This document shows, one piece after another, positions 26,601-33,571 of a stretch of DNA of 64,000 nt. Positions within the stretch are counted from its first letter, which is position 1. The number at the start of each line of letters is the position of its first letter. Source of the stretch: Actinopolyspora lacussalsi (GTDB lineage Bacteria; Actinomycetota; Actinomycetes; Mycobacteriales; Pseudonocardiaceae). A program made the translations under genes and the position numbers. The DNA lies in NCBI GenBank assembly GCA_030803735.1, contig JAURUC010000001.1, forward strand, positions 4,340,001 through 4,404,000, in the 5' to 3' direction. Under the pieces are notes generated by a model. That model did not search any database. It saw only the letters and a list, made by a program, of their open reading frames with translations, and was not told the DNA's origin.

Positions 26601-27213
26601 GGGACTATACGTCTCGGCCCACCCCCTCGACGGGGCCGAGGGGATTCTGCGCAAACACGCCAAACCCATCGCCACGCTGAAGAACGAGGCACCCGCCGAA
26701 GGGGAGGTCCACGTGGCGGGGCTGATCACCAACGTGGACAAGCGGGTGAACAAGAAGGGTGAGCCGTGGGCGATCGTCACGGTCGAGGACTACGACTCCT
26801 CGATCGAGGCGCTGTTCTTCCCCAAGTCCTACTCGGTGGTCGGCGAGGAGCTGGTCACCGACAGCGCCGTGGCGGTCAAGGGGCGCGTGAACTATCGGGA
26901 CGAGACCATGTCGATCTTCGCGGACGGGCTGGTCACCCTCGACATCACCTCGGCGGAACACGACCCCACCCCTGTCGCGGAACGGGGCGGGGCGTTCGTG
27001 CTGCGGGCCGACGCGTTCAAGCTCGACAAGGAGACGGCGCTGGACCTGCGCACCAGCCTGCGGGCGCACGCCGGACCGACCCCGGTGCGGGTGATCGTGG
27101 CCGGAACCCGCGAGGGAAGGGTGGAACTTCCCGACTACCCGGTCGAGATCTCCCCCGGGCTCATGGGAGAGATCAAGGGGTTGCCCGGAATCACCGTGCA
27201 ATCCGCCGGGTGA
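23623..27213 (+). CDS. dnaE: DNA polymerase III alpha subunit (DnaE1-type), inside the CRISPR locus
   Basis: A full-length 1196-aa C-family replicative polymerase. The PHP domain (residues 1 to about 270) keeps HLHVHTEFSMLDG, MTDHGNMFG and NDSHY metal-binding residues, as in the proofreading actinobacterial DnaE1. The palm has GPGRGSAAG and the catalytic PDIDIDF (about 424-430). The HhH and OB regions extend to the C-terminus. The segment normally reading DFLGLRNLT is DILGLNFMT here (about 592), a change in a nearly universal motif, suggesting a diverged paralogue. The start is GTG 23623, with AGGGGA upstream. It stands alone between arrays, without the usual lspA/rluD neighbours. Confidence 0.93.
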   Translation: MSQSQFVHLHVHTEFSMLDGAAKHDKLFSEVARLEQPAVAMTDHGNMFGAHSFYTRAQKAGVKPIIGIEAYVAPASRHHKKPVFWGSRATGKKDADDKEVGGDVSGGGAYTHMTLLAQNSTGLRNLFTLSSIASFEGFFRKPRMDRELISQYSEGIIATSGCLAGEVLTRLRLGQKQEALQAASDYRDIFGQDRFFIEVMDHEIEMERGIRPELLDIANRLGLRTVATNDSHYVTDDQAGHHDALLCLQTKATLADTNRFQFQGGGYHIKSAEDMRDYWDSEVPGACDATLAITEMVEDYEEAFAETNRMPQAKIEPGRTEEEVLREEIESYIPSRFPEGLTQRYREQLDWELKVITEKGFSSYFLVVGDMVRWAKEQGIRVGPGRGSAAGALLSYILHIIDLDPIKHELLFERFLNPERNSPPDIDIDFDERRREEVIAYAKDKYGEENFAKVITYGTIKTKAAFKDAARVHLGQPGFAVADQFSKALPAPAEAEDIPLSGIVDPEHERYPEASEARALIENDETMAKIFETARGLEGLVRNAGVHACAHIISREPLLDVLPLWKRDDGEIITGWDGPQCEAVGLLKIDILGLNFMTIIDDTVKMIKANHGVEIEPLSLPLDDSGTFDTLASGDSLGLFQIEGGGMQTLLKRMRPSGFDDLVACVSLYRPGPMDVNAHLDYADRKNGRKQVEAIHPELADALEPILGDTYGLIVYQEQVMRIAQQLAGYTLGQADSLRKAMGKKKKDVIAAEHPKFLSGMEERGFTRDSAQALWDVILPFAGYAFNKSHAAAYGLVSYWSGYLKTHYPADYMAALLTAFSHNKDKTAAYLSECRRMGITVLPPDVTESGVMFSATPDGRIRVGLGAVRNVGTGVAESIIAARNETDSGTFTGFADFLSKVPPHVCQKRVVESLTKAGAFDELGYTRQGLAAVHEHAVEAMTSLKKSESLGQFDLFGGGNDAAAEEASPLAHLAIDDEEWPRKQKLAYEREMLGLYVSAHPLDGAEGILRKHAKPIATLKNEAPAEGEVHVAGLITNVDKRVNKKGEPWAIVTVEDYDSSIEALFFPKSYSVVGEELVTDSAVAVKGRVNYRDETMSIFADGLVTLDITSAEHDPTPVAERGGAFVLRADAFKLDKETALDLRTSLRAHAGPTPVRVIVAGTREGRVELPDYPVEISPGLMGEIKGLPGITVQSAG

Positions 27214-27223
27214 GCTGTCGAGA

Positions 27224-27256
27224 ACGGGGCTGCCCGCGTTGTGCGGGTAGCCCCGT
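27224..27256 (+). terminator. Hairpin terminator after dnaE
   Basis: A 14-bp stem (ACGGGGCTGCCCGC with GCGGGTAGCCCCGT, one G-U pair) and a GTTGT loop lie 11 bp after the dnaE stop. It would also end transcription from the small antisense genes at 27275-27477. Confidence 0.8.
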
Positions 27257-27274
27257 CGTGGGTCGTGCGCGGGT

Positions 27275-27394
27275 TCAGCGGGGTATCGATCCCGTCCCGT
27301 TGCGCAAATCCCCGTTGCACAAATCGCAGTGATCGTCGCGACGACGATCCCACCCGTTACCGTCGCAGTCCGGGCAAGTCAGCGTATCCGGCAT
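27275..27394 (-). CDS. Tiny Cys-rich zinc-ribbon-like protein 2
   Basis: A 39-codon frame, MPDTLTCPDCDGNGWD followed by HCDLCNGDLRNGTG. It has two CxxCxG units of the kind seen in DnaJ-type zinc fingers. The ATG at 27394 shares TGATG with the stop of the small gene upstream, so the pair is translationally coupled. Four Cys in two pairs are enough to bind one zinc. It lies antisense between the dnaE terminator and the solitary repeat. Short length limits certainty, but the coupled Cys pattern in two adjacent frames is unlikely to be chance. Confidence 0.6.
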   Translation of the reverse strand: MPDTLTCPDCDGNGWDRRRDDHCDLCNGDLRNGTGSIPR

Positions 27395-27477
27395 CAGATC
27401 TTGCCGCTTCCGGAACAGGTCGCGCAGTCCGGATCATTTCCGGGGCAGTTTGGGCAGGGCTCGCCTTCCATACCCAT
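27394..27477 (-). CDS. Tiny Cys-rich zinc-ribbon-like protein 1
   Basis: A 27-codon frame, MGMEGEPCPNCPGNDPD followed by CATCSGSGKI, with four Cys in two CxxC pairs and a Gly-rich turn as in DnaJ Cys-rich repeats. The ATG at 27477 has AGGAGA seven bases upstream, a very good ribosome-binding site. It overlaps the second small gene by TGATG. No function can be given; small zinc ribbons of this kind occur as free-standing proteins in actinomycetes. Confidence 0.62.
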   Translation of the reverse strand: MGMEGEPCPNCPGNDPDCATCSGSGKI

Positions 27478-27536
27478 GACAGATTCTCCTTACCCGTAAC
27501 GATCGCTGTTCGCATTCAGCATCGCGGGTCGCGGAG

Positions 27537-27565
27537 GTGCTCTCCGCGTGCGTGGAGGTGGAGCG
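27537..27565 (+). CRISPR. Solitary CRISPR repeat
   Basis: One 29-bp repeat with two changes (CCGCG, ending GGAGCG), preceded by a weak leader-like stretch (CATCGCGGGTCGCGGAG). It is followed by the inverted repeat and an intact module, exactly as a last repeat would be. It is best read as the end of a lost or transposed array. Confidence 0.85.
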
Positions 27566-27569
27566 GCAC

Positions 27570-27590
27570 GGTTATCACGGCGTGATAGCC
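27570..27590. repeat. Post-array inverted repeat (copy 2)
   Basis: GGTTATCACG-G-CGTGATAGCC, with one mismatch between arms, follows the solitary repeat at the same distance as copy 1 follows array B. Confidence 0.72.
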
Positions 27591-27708
27591 GAGCGCCGTG
27601 CTCGCCTCATCTGGGAGAGGGTCTGTGACGTGGCGAGTTCGCGCGGTCGGGTGATTTCTGGCTGGTCAGGGGTGCGGTGCGGCTGGTGGTGTCGGCATAC
27701 TTCGTGCT

Positions 27709-28011
27709 GTGTTCTGGATGAATTCTGGGCCCCTGGTGGTCGAGCGTGACCCGGAAGACATTCGGGAGGCGTTGCGGTTGTACGGCGAGCCGGATGAGCT
27801 CATGAAGTTCGATCTGGAGCGGGAGTACGGGTTCACCGAGGAGCGGTTCACGGAGTGGTGGGCCACTGCCACCAGTGCCGCGAACCCGCCGACCGAGCAC
27901 GATCGGGAAATGATGCGCCGCCTGTTCGAGGACGGGGACCAGACCGGATTCTCGGAACGGATCGACGACTTGAGCGATCCCACCACCCCCCCGATTTGGT
28001 TGCGGCACTGA
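27709..28011 (+). CDS. Antitoxin-like small acidic protein of array-linked module, copy 2
   Basis: A 100-aa paralogue of the gene at 22450. The first 78 residues are nearly identical at protein and DNA level, then the C-terminus changes (FSERIDDLSDPTTPPIWLRH). The start choices are the same: GTG 27709, or ATG 27718. Its 3' end is the version also found in the remnant after array A, so at least two module types have circulated here. It overlaps the toxin-like gene by one base (TGATG). Confidence 0.7.
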   Translation: MFWMNSGPLVVERDPEDIREALRLYGEPDELMKFDLEREYGFTEERFTEWWATATSAANPPTEHDREMMRRLFEDGDQTGFSERIDDLSDPTTPPIWLRH

Positions 28012-28247
28012 TGGCTCGATACGCGATTCGCTGGGGCGAACAAGCCGATCGGACTTACAACGACCTCCCGCCACGGATTCAAAAAGCTGTCGACGAACGA
28101 TTGGACGAGCTGCGCGTCGACCCGCGCACCGGAACTTACGACAAAGGTCGGGACCAGTGGAAAGCCGCTTTCCACGGTGGTTTGGTCATGTACACCGTCG
28201 GCGAGCGGATGCTGTTGATCGACGTGCTGCGCATCACCGCGCTCTGA
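28011..28247 (+). CDS. RelE/ParE-like toxin of array-linked module, copy 2
   Basis: A 78-aa RelE/ParE-type protein (YAIRWGEQADRTYNDLPPRI, then the KGRDQWKAAFHGGLVMYTVG region shared with copy 1). The N-terminal half is diverged from copy 1 while the C-terminal half is nearly identical. ATG at 28011 overlaps the antitoxin stop. It lies directly upstream of the long leader of array D. Confidence 0.75.
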   Translation: MARYAIRWGEQADRTYNDLPPRIQKAVDERLDELRVDPRTGTYDKGRDQWKAAFHGGLVMYTVGERMLLIDVLRITAL

Positions 28248-28500
28248 GATCCCGCGAGGATTTTCGACAAGGCACTCGCGGGTTTGTGCGGGATGCTCAT
28301 GGATGAGCCTTGCCAAAGTCCGGTGCGGTTCGGTTCCGTTGAAGAGTCACGGAAACTGGTCGGGTCCGGCCTCCTGTGGCTGGTTCGTGGATACTGTGGT
28401 GCGGTCCGGCCGTTGGCTCGTGATCGTGGCTGGAGGTTTCTTGTTGGTTTGGCGGTGTGAAAACGTGCAACGAGGGTTGTAACGTCGCAGGTCGCAGAGG
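28248..28500 (+). promoter_or_regulatory. Long leader of CRISPR array D
   Basis: About 250 bp homologous to the leader of array C, ending in GTGAAAACGTGCAACGAGG then TTGTAACGTCGCAGG directly before the first repeat. Confidence 0.7.
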
Positions 28501-29012
28501 GTGCTCTCCACGTGCGTGGAGGTGGACCGCCCGCCATCGACGGGCTCGTGGACGCCGACGCGTGCTCTCCACGTGCGTGGAGGTGGACCGCGGGGAGCAC
28601 TGCCCGGACAGTAGCACGACGAGTGCTCTCCACGTGCGTGGAGGTGGACCGCCCGCCATCGACGGGCTCGTGGACGCCGACGCGTGCTCTCCACGTGCGT
28701 GGAGGTGGACCGCGGGGAGCACTGCCCGGACAGTAGCACGACGAGTGCTCTCCACGTGCGTGGAGGTGGACCGCCGCGCTGTCGAAATACCTGGCGGCGC
28801 AAGCCGTGCTCTCCACGTGCGTGGAGGTGGACCGGCGACATCGACGGTGTAGCCAGCCGCGGCGAAGTGCTCTCCACGTGCGTGGAGGTGGACCGTAGTC
28901 ACAGGCGCCCCACAGGCCCACGTTTTGGTGCTCTCCACGTGCGTGGAAGTGGACCGCCTGCGAGCGGCTGGGACTGGTCACCGCTCCCGTGCTCTCCACG
29001 TGCGTGGAGGTA
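28501..29012 (+). CRISPR. CRISPR array D (9 repeats, 8 spacers, one spacer pair duplicated)
   Basis: Repeats of the GGTGGACCG type start at 28501, 28562, 28623, 28684, 28745, 28806, 28867, 28928 and 28989. Spacers are 32 bp. Spacers 1 and 2 (28530-28561, 28591-28622) recur exactly as spacers 3 and 4, so a two-unit block was duplicated. The copy at 28928 has one change, and the last copy loses homology after GGAGGT. The cas operon starts 234 bp further on. Confidence 0.97.
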
Positions 29013-29159
29013 GTACTACCACTACTCGAAGCTTTCCGCGTGCCGCTAACCACGGATCATCGGCTGGCCGCTCCTGTCGTAGTCACTTCCGGCCGTGATT
29101 GTCGGGCCCTTGGTGTAGCCTCCCCCGGAAAGTGATGAATCGTATTCACTCTGCTACTT

Positions 29160-29177
29160 TTCGAACTCGAGTTCGAA
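29160..29177. promoter_or_regulatory. Perfect 18-bp palindrome upstream of the cas operon
   Basis: TTCGAACTCGAGTTCGAA is a perfect inverted repeat without spacer, 68 bp before the cas8e start, in a 230-bp region otherwise without genes. A dimeric repressor or activator site for the Cascade operon is the likely role. I see no second copy in the window. Confidence 0.7.
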
Positions 29178-29245
29178 CACGGCGAGCGGTCCACTGGGGG
29201 AGAAGTGGGGGTGGGCCGGTCATTGGACTGTCCTGAGAGGACGTG

Positions 29246-30871
29246 ATGTCACCGAGTTTCGACCTGGCGACACGGGGATTCTGCGAGGTCCGCTGGCTGC
29301 GCGACCCGCCGGAGGGCATCGAGCCCGACGAGCCGGTCAACCTGCGCACGCTGCTGCTGCACGCCCACGACATCGCTGACGTCGAGGTGTCCCCACCACC
29401 GACACTGGCCGGATTCCTGCGGATCCTCACGGTGCTCGCGGGAAGGATCACCGCGCTGGCACCCCCGGACGCGACCGACCAGTACGAGGACATCGAGGAC
29501 TGGCAGCAGGCCCGGGAACGGCACTGGCACGCGGGAAGATTCGACCCTGACGCGGTCGAGCGCTACTTCGCCGAGCACGTGGGCCGCTTCGAGCTGTTCC
29601 ACACCGCCACACCCGAAGGTGCCCCACTTTTCCTGCAGGACCACCGTCTGCTGGAGCAGTGCCGCACGACCAAGGGCGAGTCCGCCAGTTCCGGCGTCAA
29701 CAAACTCGTACTCGGCCGCGCCGCCGGGCAGGCTTTCGTCTGGCACAGCCACACCACCGACCGCGAGCCGCCCTCGGTCACCGCCCCGGAGGCGTTCTGG
29801 GCGTTGCTGTCCTGGCTGTTCTACGGTGTCCCCGGCCGCTGCACCCCGCGTCGTGTCGGCGAGACCAACGCCGCCGACACCAAGGCGGGGCCGCTGCGCG
29901 ACAGCGTCTCGTTCCACCCGGTGGGCCGCAGCCTCTTCGAGACCCTGCTCGCGAGCGTGCCCTACTACGACCCCTGCGAGAACGACCGGGCACCGTGGGA
30001 GGAACCGCCGCCCGATCCGCTCGCCGTACCGCCGCGACCGGAAGGTCTCGCGCGGGTGCTGACCGGCCGGTTCCGGCACGCCCTGCTGCTCAGCCCCACA
30101 GCCGACGGCGAGGCGGTGGAAGACGCTCGGATCACCTGGGCCTGGCGGCGCGAACACGGCCAGGTGGACGACCCGCACGTGCTCTACCAGTACTCTGGCA
30201 GCGACGAGAAACTCACGAAACAACCCCGGTCGGCCACCGCCGACCGCGCCGTCTGGCGCGACCTGGACGTGCTGACCGGAGCGTTCGACAGCGAACAGTG
30301 GGACGATCAGCGCCGCCAACGACCTGCCGTGTTCGGCCTGCTCGACGATCTGGTCGAGGACGAGCCCGAGCCACCGGTCACCCGCGTTCGGGTACTGGGG
30401 TTCGACCAGGACCGTTCCCAAGCCAAGGACCGCCAGTACTTCGCGGGCAGCACCCCGGCACTGCTGGACACCTGGCGCTGTCGTGACGAGCACCGCTGGG
30501 TGAGGCTGGTCAGGACCCGCCAGGCGGCCGAGTACACCGGCGGGACGTTGGAGCGAGCGCTGGCCGCCGCCTGGCGCGAGATCGTCGGCAGAACCGACCC
30601 CAAGAAGCGCGGCAACGGCGTGCCCTGGACCCAACCGGCGATGGCGCGCTACTGGGCCGACGCGGAGCAGGAGTTCCACCGGGAGTTCGGCGAGGCAGCG
30701 ACCGCGTCGGACGAACCCGTCGCCAACAGGTTCATCCGTCGCGCGCGACAGGCGTTCTCCGAGGTGACCGAACCCTACGAACGCCGTCCGTCCGACATAG
30801 CCGTGCTCGAACGACACCGAGCCCAGCTCTCGAAGGGATGGCGCTCCAGCAACGGAGGACAGGATTCATGA
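29246..30871 (+). CDS. casA: Type I-E Cascade large subunit Cas8e (CasA/Cse1)
   Basis: A 541-aa protein starting at ATG 29246 after GAGAGGA. It has the Cse1 N-terminal layout (LRTLLLHAHDIADV, PPTLAGFLRILTVLAG, the DHRLLEQC region) and a C-terminal four-helix part. Cas8e recognises the PAM and recruits Cas3. It is the first gene of a seven-gene operon in which each gene overlaps or nearly touches the next. The PAM cannot be deduced from this sequence. Confidence 0.92.
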   Translation: MSPSFDLATRGFCEVRWLRDPPEGIEPDEPVNLRTLLLHAHDIADVEVSPPPTLAGFLRILTVLAGRITALAPPDATDQYEDIEDWQQARERHWHAGRFDPDAVERYFAEHVGRFELFHTATPEGAPLFLQDHRLLEQCRTTKGESASSGVNKLVLGRAAGQAFVWHSHTTDREPPSVTAPEAFWALLSWLFYGVPGRCTPRRVGETNAADTKAGPLRDSVSFHPVGRSLFETLLASVPYYDPCENDRAPWEEPPPDPLAVPPRPEGLARVLTGRFRHALLLSPTADGEAVEDARITWAWRREHGQVDDPHVLYQYSGSDEKLTKQPRSATADRAVWRDLDVLTGAFDSEQWDDQRRQRPAVFGLLDDLVEDEPEPPVTRVRVLGFDQDRSQAKDRQYFAGSTPALLDTWRCRDEHRWVRLVRTRQAAEYTGGTLERALAAAWREIVGRTDPKKRGNGVPWTQPAMARYWADAEQEFHREFGEAATASDEPVANRFIRRARQAFSEVTEPYERRPSDIAVLERHRAQLSKGWRSSNGGQDS

Positions 30872-31656
30872 CCGAGCACTCCGACAACCGCACCAGGCGG
30901 GAGCGGCTCTGGGAGCACGCGGCCCCCATGGTGCGAGAGCTGCGTAATCGGGTACTGACCAATCCGGGTAGGCGGGCGTCACTGCGAACCGCTGTCGGCC
31001 GCGAACCCGGCGACCCCCGCACGTTCCGTGCCTACGGGGAAGTGACCCGATTCCTGCCGGAACGCGCCGACTACGCCACCGAACGCGCTTTCCTGGCCGT
31101 GGCCGCGCTGATCTGCGCACAGCCGCGTGCCGCCAGGGACGCCGACATGCGGATCGGGAAGAAGGCGAAGTCCGGCGAGAACGAATCGGATTCGGAGGAC
31201 GGAGCCGCCGCCGAACCGGAAACGGAAGAGGCTGATACGGAGGGGACGGGCGCGGACGCCGCGTCGAGCCCCGAGATGACCGGGGGAACCGAACCGGACG
31301 AGCGACAGCACGGTGGGAAGTCCTCCGACGAGCGCACCCCGTCCCGCTCGCTGGGCTGGAGCTGTGCCGAGGCGGCGCTGACCGACAGGAACAGCGGCAA
31401 GACCTTGGAACCCCGCCTGCACGCCATGTGCCGGATGGACGGTGCCGGGCTGCACCGCCAGCTGCCGCGCGTGGTGAACATGCTGCGCACCAAGGGCGTT
31501 TACATCGACTGGACCACGCTGGCCGTGGACCTGGCCGGTTGGGACCGCGCCAACCGGGCGGTCACGCGCAAGTGGTTGCGGGACTACCACCGCCGCCTCG
31601 CCGCGGCCCAGCGCGACAACGACAATCACGAGAGCACGCAGAAGGAGACCGCGTGA
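30868..31656 (+). CDS. casB: Type I-E Cascade small subunit Cse2 (CasB) with acidic insertion
   Basis: A 262-aa Cse2. ATG at 30868 has GGAGGA eight bases upstream and overlaps cas8e by ATGA. The N-terminal helices (RLWEHAAPMVRELRNRVLTN) and the C-terminal helical part (LHRQLPRVVNMLRTKGVYID, WLRDYHRRLAAA) are normal. Between them about 60 residues rich in Glu, Asp, Ser and Gly (from GENESDSEDG to GGKSSDER) form a disordered-looking insertion, making it longer than usual for the family. Cse2 forms the dimer along the crRNA belly. Confidence 0.9.
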   Translation: MTEHSDNRTRRERLWEHAAPMVRELRNRVLTNPGRRASLRTAVGREPGDPRTFRAYGEVTRFLPERADYATERAFLAVAALICAQPRAARDADMRIGKKAKSGENESDSEDGAAAEPETEEADTEGTGADAASSPEMTGGTEPDERQHGGKSSDERTPSRSLGWSCAEAALTDRNSGKTLEPRLHAMCRMDGAGLHRQLPRVVNMLRTKGVYIDWTTLAVDLAGWDRANRAVTRKWLRDYHRRLAAAQRDNDNHESTQKETA

Positions 31657-32828
31657 GCACCCCGAAGTACGCGGAGATACACGCGCTGCAGACGCTGCCG
31701 TACTCCAACCCCAACCGGGACGATCTCGGTTCCCCCAAAACGGTCGAGTTCGGCGGCAGCGAACGCACCCGGATTTCCAGCCAGAGCTGGAAACGCGCCA
31801 TCCGGCTCGACGTGGAGCGGGAGCTGGGCGAGCACAACGTGCGCACCCGCCGCGTGGTGGCCGGTGTCGCCGAACGGTTGCAGCGGCGCGGCTGGGCGCA
31901 GGACGAGGCCGAGGCCGCCGGGATCCAGGTCGCGAAATCGGCCGGTGGCGGCATCAAGCTCCAGAACGACAAGAACGATCTGGACGAGGTGGTGCTGACC
32001 ACCAGCGTCCTGCTGCTGCTCCCCGAGAGCGGAATCGACGAGCTGGCCGACATCGCCGCCGAGCACCGCGACGACATCCTCGCCGAAGCGGCCAAGGTGA
32101 AGAAGCGCTTCGACATGAAGCCCAGGATTCCCTCCGAACCGATCGAGGAGGTGCTCAAGCGCCGCAGCGGCACCATCAACCTGTTCGGCCGGATGCTCGC
32201 CGAGCTCCCAGGTGCCAATGTGGACGGAGCTGTGCAGCTGGCGCACGCGTTCACCACCCACGGCACCAGCGTGGAGTACGATTTCTTCTCCGCTGTGGAC
32301 GACGTCGAGAAGCAGCTCAACGTCCCGGGTAGCGGACACATCGAGAACGCGCAGTTCAGCGCCGGTACCTTCTACCGCTACGCCAACGTGAACCTGCCGG
32401 ACCTGGCCGACAACCTCGGTTCCGAGCCGGCGATGTGCGCGGACCTGCTGCGGGCGTTCTGCCACTCTTTCATCCACAGCGTCCCCTCCGGCAAGCAGAA
32501 CTCCACCGCCGCCGTTACCGCGCCGGACCTGGTGTATCTGACGGTTCGCGACGATCGCCCGGTCTCGCTGGCCAGCGCGTTCGAGGCCCCGGTGCGCGCT
32601 TCGGACGGTTTTCTGGCGCCCTCGGTGGAGCGGCTGCACGAGCACAGCCGTGGGCTGCTGCCGCTGCTGGGCGAGCGGCACGTGCTCTTCGCCGGGCACG
32701 CCGCCACCCCTATCGCCGCGAAGGACTCCGAGGAGTGGCCCGCCTTCGGCACGCGGCACACCTCCTACGACGGCCTGGTGGACGCGCTTGTCACCGCTAG
32801 CACGGCCCACGAGGAAGCCCGGCCATGA
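31653..32828 (+). CDS. casC: Type I-E Cascade backbone subunit Cas7e (CasC)
   Basis: A 391-aa protein starting at GTG 31653 (GTGA overlap with cse2, with AGGAG upstream). The start YAEIHALQTLPYSNPNRDD and the RISSQSWKRAIR motif are typical of Cas7e, which binds the crRNA spacer in six copies. The later segments (GTFYRYANVNLPDLADNL, HSFIHSVPSGKQNSTAA) are also standard. Confidence 0.94.
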   Translation: MSTPKYAEIHALQTLPYSNPNRDDLGSPKTVEFGGSERTRISSQSWKRAIRLDVERELGEHNVRTRRVVAGVAERLQRRGWAQDEAEAAGIQVAKSAGGGIKLQNDKNDLDEVVLTTSVLLLLPESGIDELADIAAEHRDDILAEAAKVKKRFDMKPRIPSEPIEEVLKRRSGTINLFGRMLAELPGANVDGAVQLAHAFTTHGTSVEYDFFSAVDDVEKQLNVPGSGHIENAQFSAGTFYRYANVNLPDLADNLGSEPAMCADLLRAFCHSFIHSVPSGKQNSTAAVTAPDLVYLTVRDDRPVSLASAFEAPVRASDGFLAPSVERLHEHSRGLLPLLGERHVLFAGHAATPIAAKDSEEWPAFGTRHTSYDGLVDALVTASTAHEEARP

Positions 32829-33571
32829 GCGGACTGCTGCTACGCCTCGCCGGGCCGATGCAGAGCTGGGGCGAGCGCAGTGCCTTCGACACGCGGGACA
32901 CCGCCGCGTTTCCCACCCGTTCCGGACTGCTCGGCATGATCGCGGCCGCGCAGGGGCGGGCTCGCGGCGAATCGCTGGAGGACCTCGCCGGGCTCGACTT
33001 CACCGTGCGGGTGGACCGTCCGGGGGTGCGGATGGTGGACTACCACACCGCGGGCGGCGGACTGCCCGCCGGATTCAAGATCCCCACCGCCGACGGCAAG
33101 GGCCGCCCCAGGGACAAGGGAACGCTGCAAACGTGGCGGGAGTACCTGGCCGACGCGGTGTTCGTCGTCGCGGTCACCGGCCCGGAGGAGGTCGTCACCG
33201 GGGCGCGAGACGCGCTGCGCGAGCCGCACTGGCAGCCCTATCTCGGGCGCAGGTCCTGCCCGCCCGCCCAGCCGCTGCTGCTGGACAAACCGGTCAACGA
33301 TCCCGTGACGGAACTGGTCGAGAACGTGCCGGTGGCGCGGGTGGTCGGGCGCGGCGAGCGGCCGATCGAGGTGGACCTCGTCCGACCGGACGGCGATCCC
33401 GCCGAGGTCAGCAGCGAGATCCAGGACATCCCGACCCGGTTCGGCGGCGGTGACCGCGACTACCGGCTGCGTCCGGTGTGGATCGAGAGCCGCGCGCTGC
33501 CCGCCTCACTGGGGGTGCGGTCGTTGCGCGACTACCCGGAAAAGCTGATCGAATACGTGATGGGGGAATGA
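32825..33571 (+). CDS. casD: Type I-E Cascade subunit Cas5e (CasD)
   Basis: A 248-aa RAMP protein that caps the 5' handle of crRNA. LLLRLAGPMQSWGERSAFDT and PTRSGLLGMIAAAQGR are the characteristic N-terminal blocks. ATG at 32825 overlaps cas7e by ATGA. Confidence 0.93.
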   Translation: MSGLLLRLAGPMQSWGERSAFDTRDTAAFPTRSGLLGMIAAAQGRARGESLEDLAGLDFTVRVDRPGVRMVDYHTAGGGLPAGFKIPTADGKGRPRDKGTLQTWREYLADAVFVVAVTGPEEVVTGARDALREPHWQPYLGRRSCPPAQPLLLDKPVNDPVTELVENVPVARVVGRGERPIEVDLVRPDGDPAEVSSEIQDIPTRFGGGDRDYRLRPVWIESRALPASLGVRSLRDYPEKLIEYVMGE

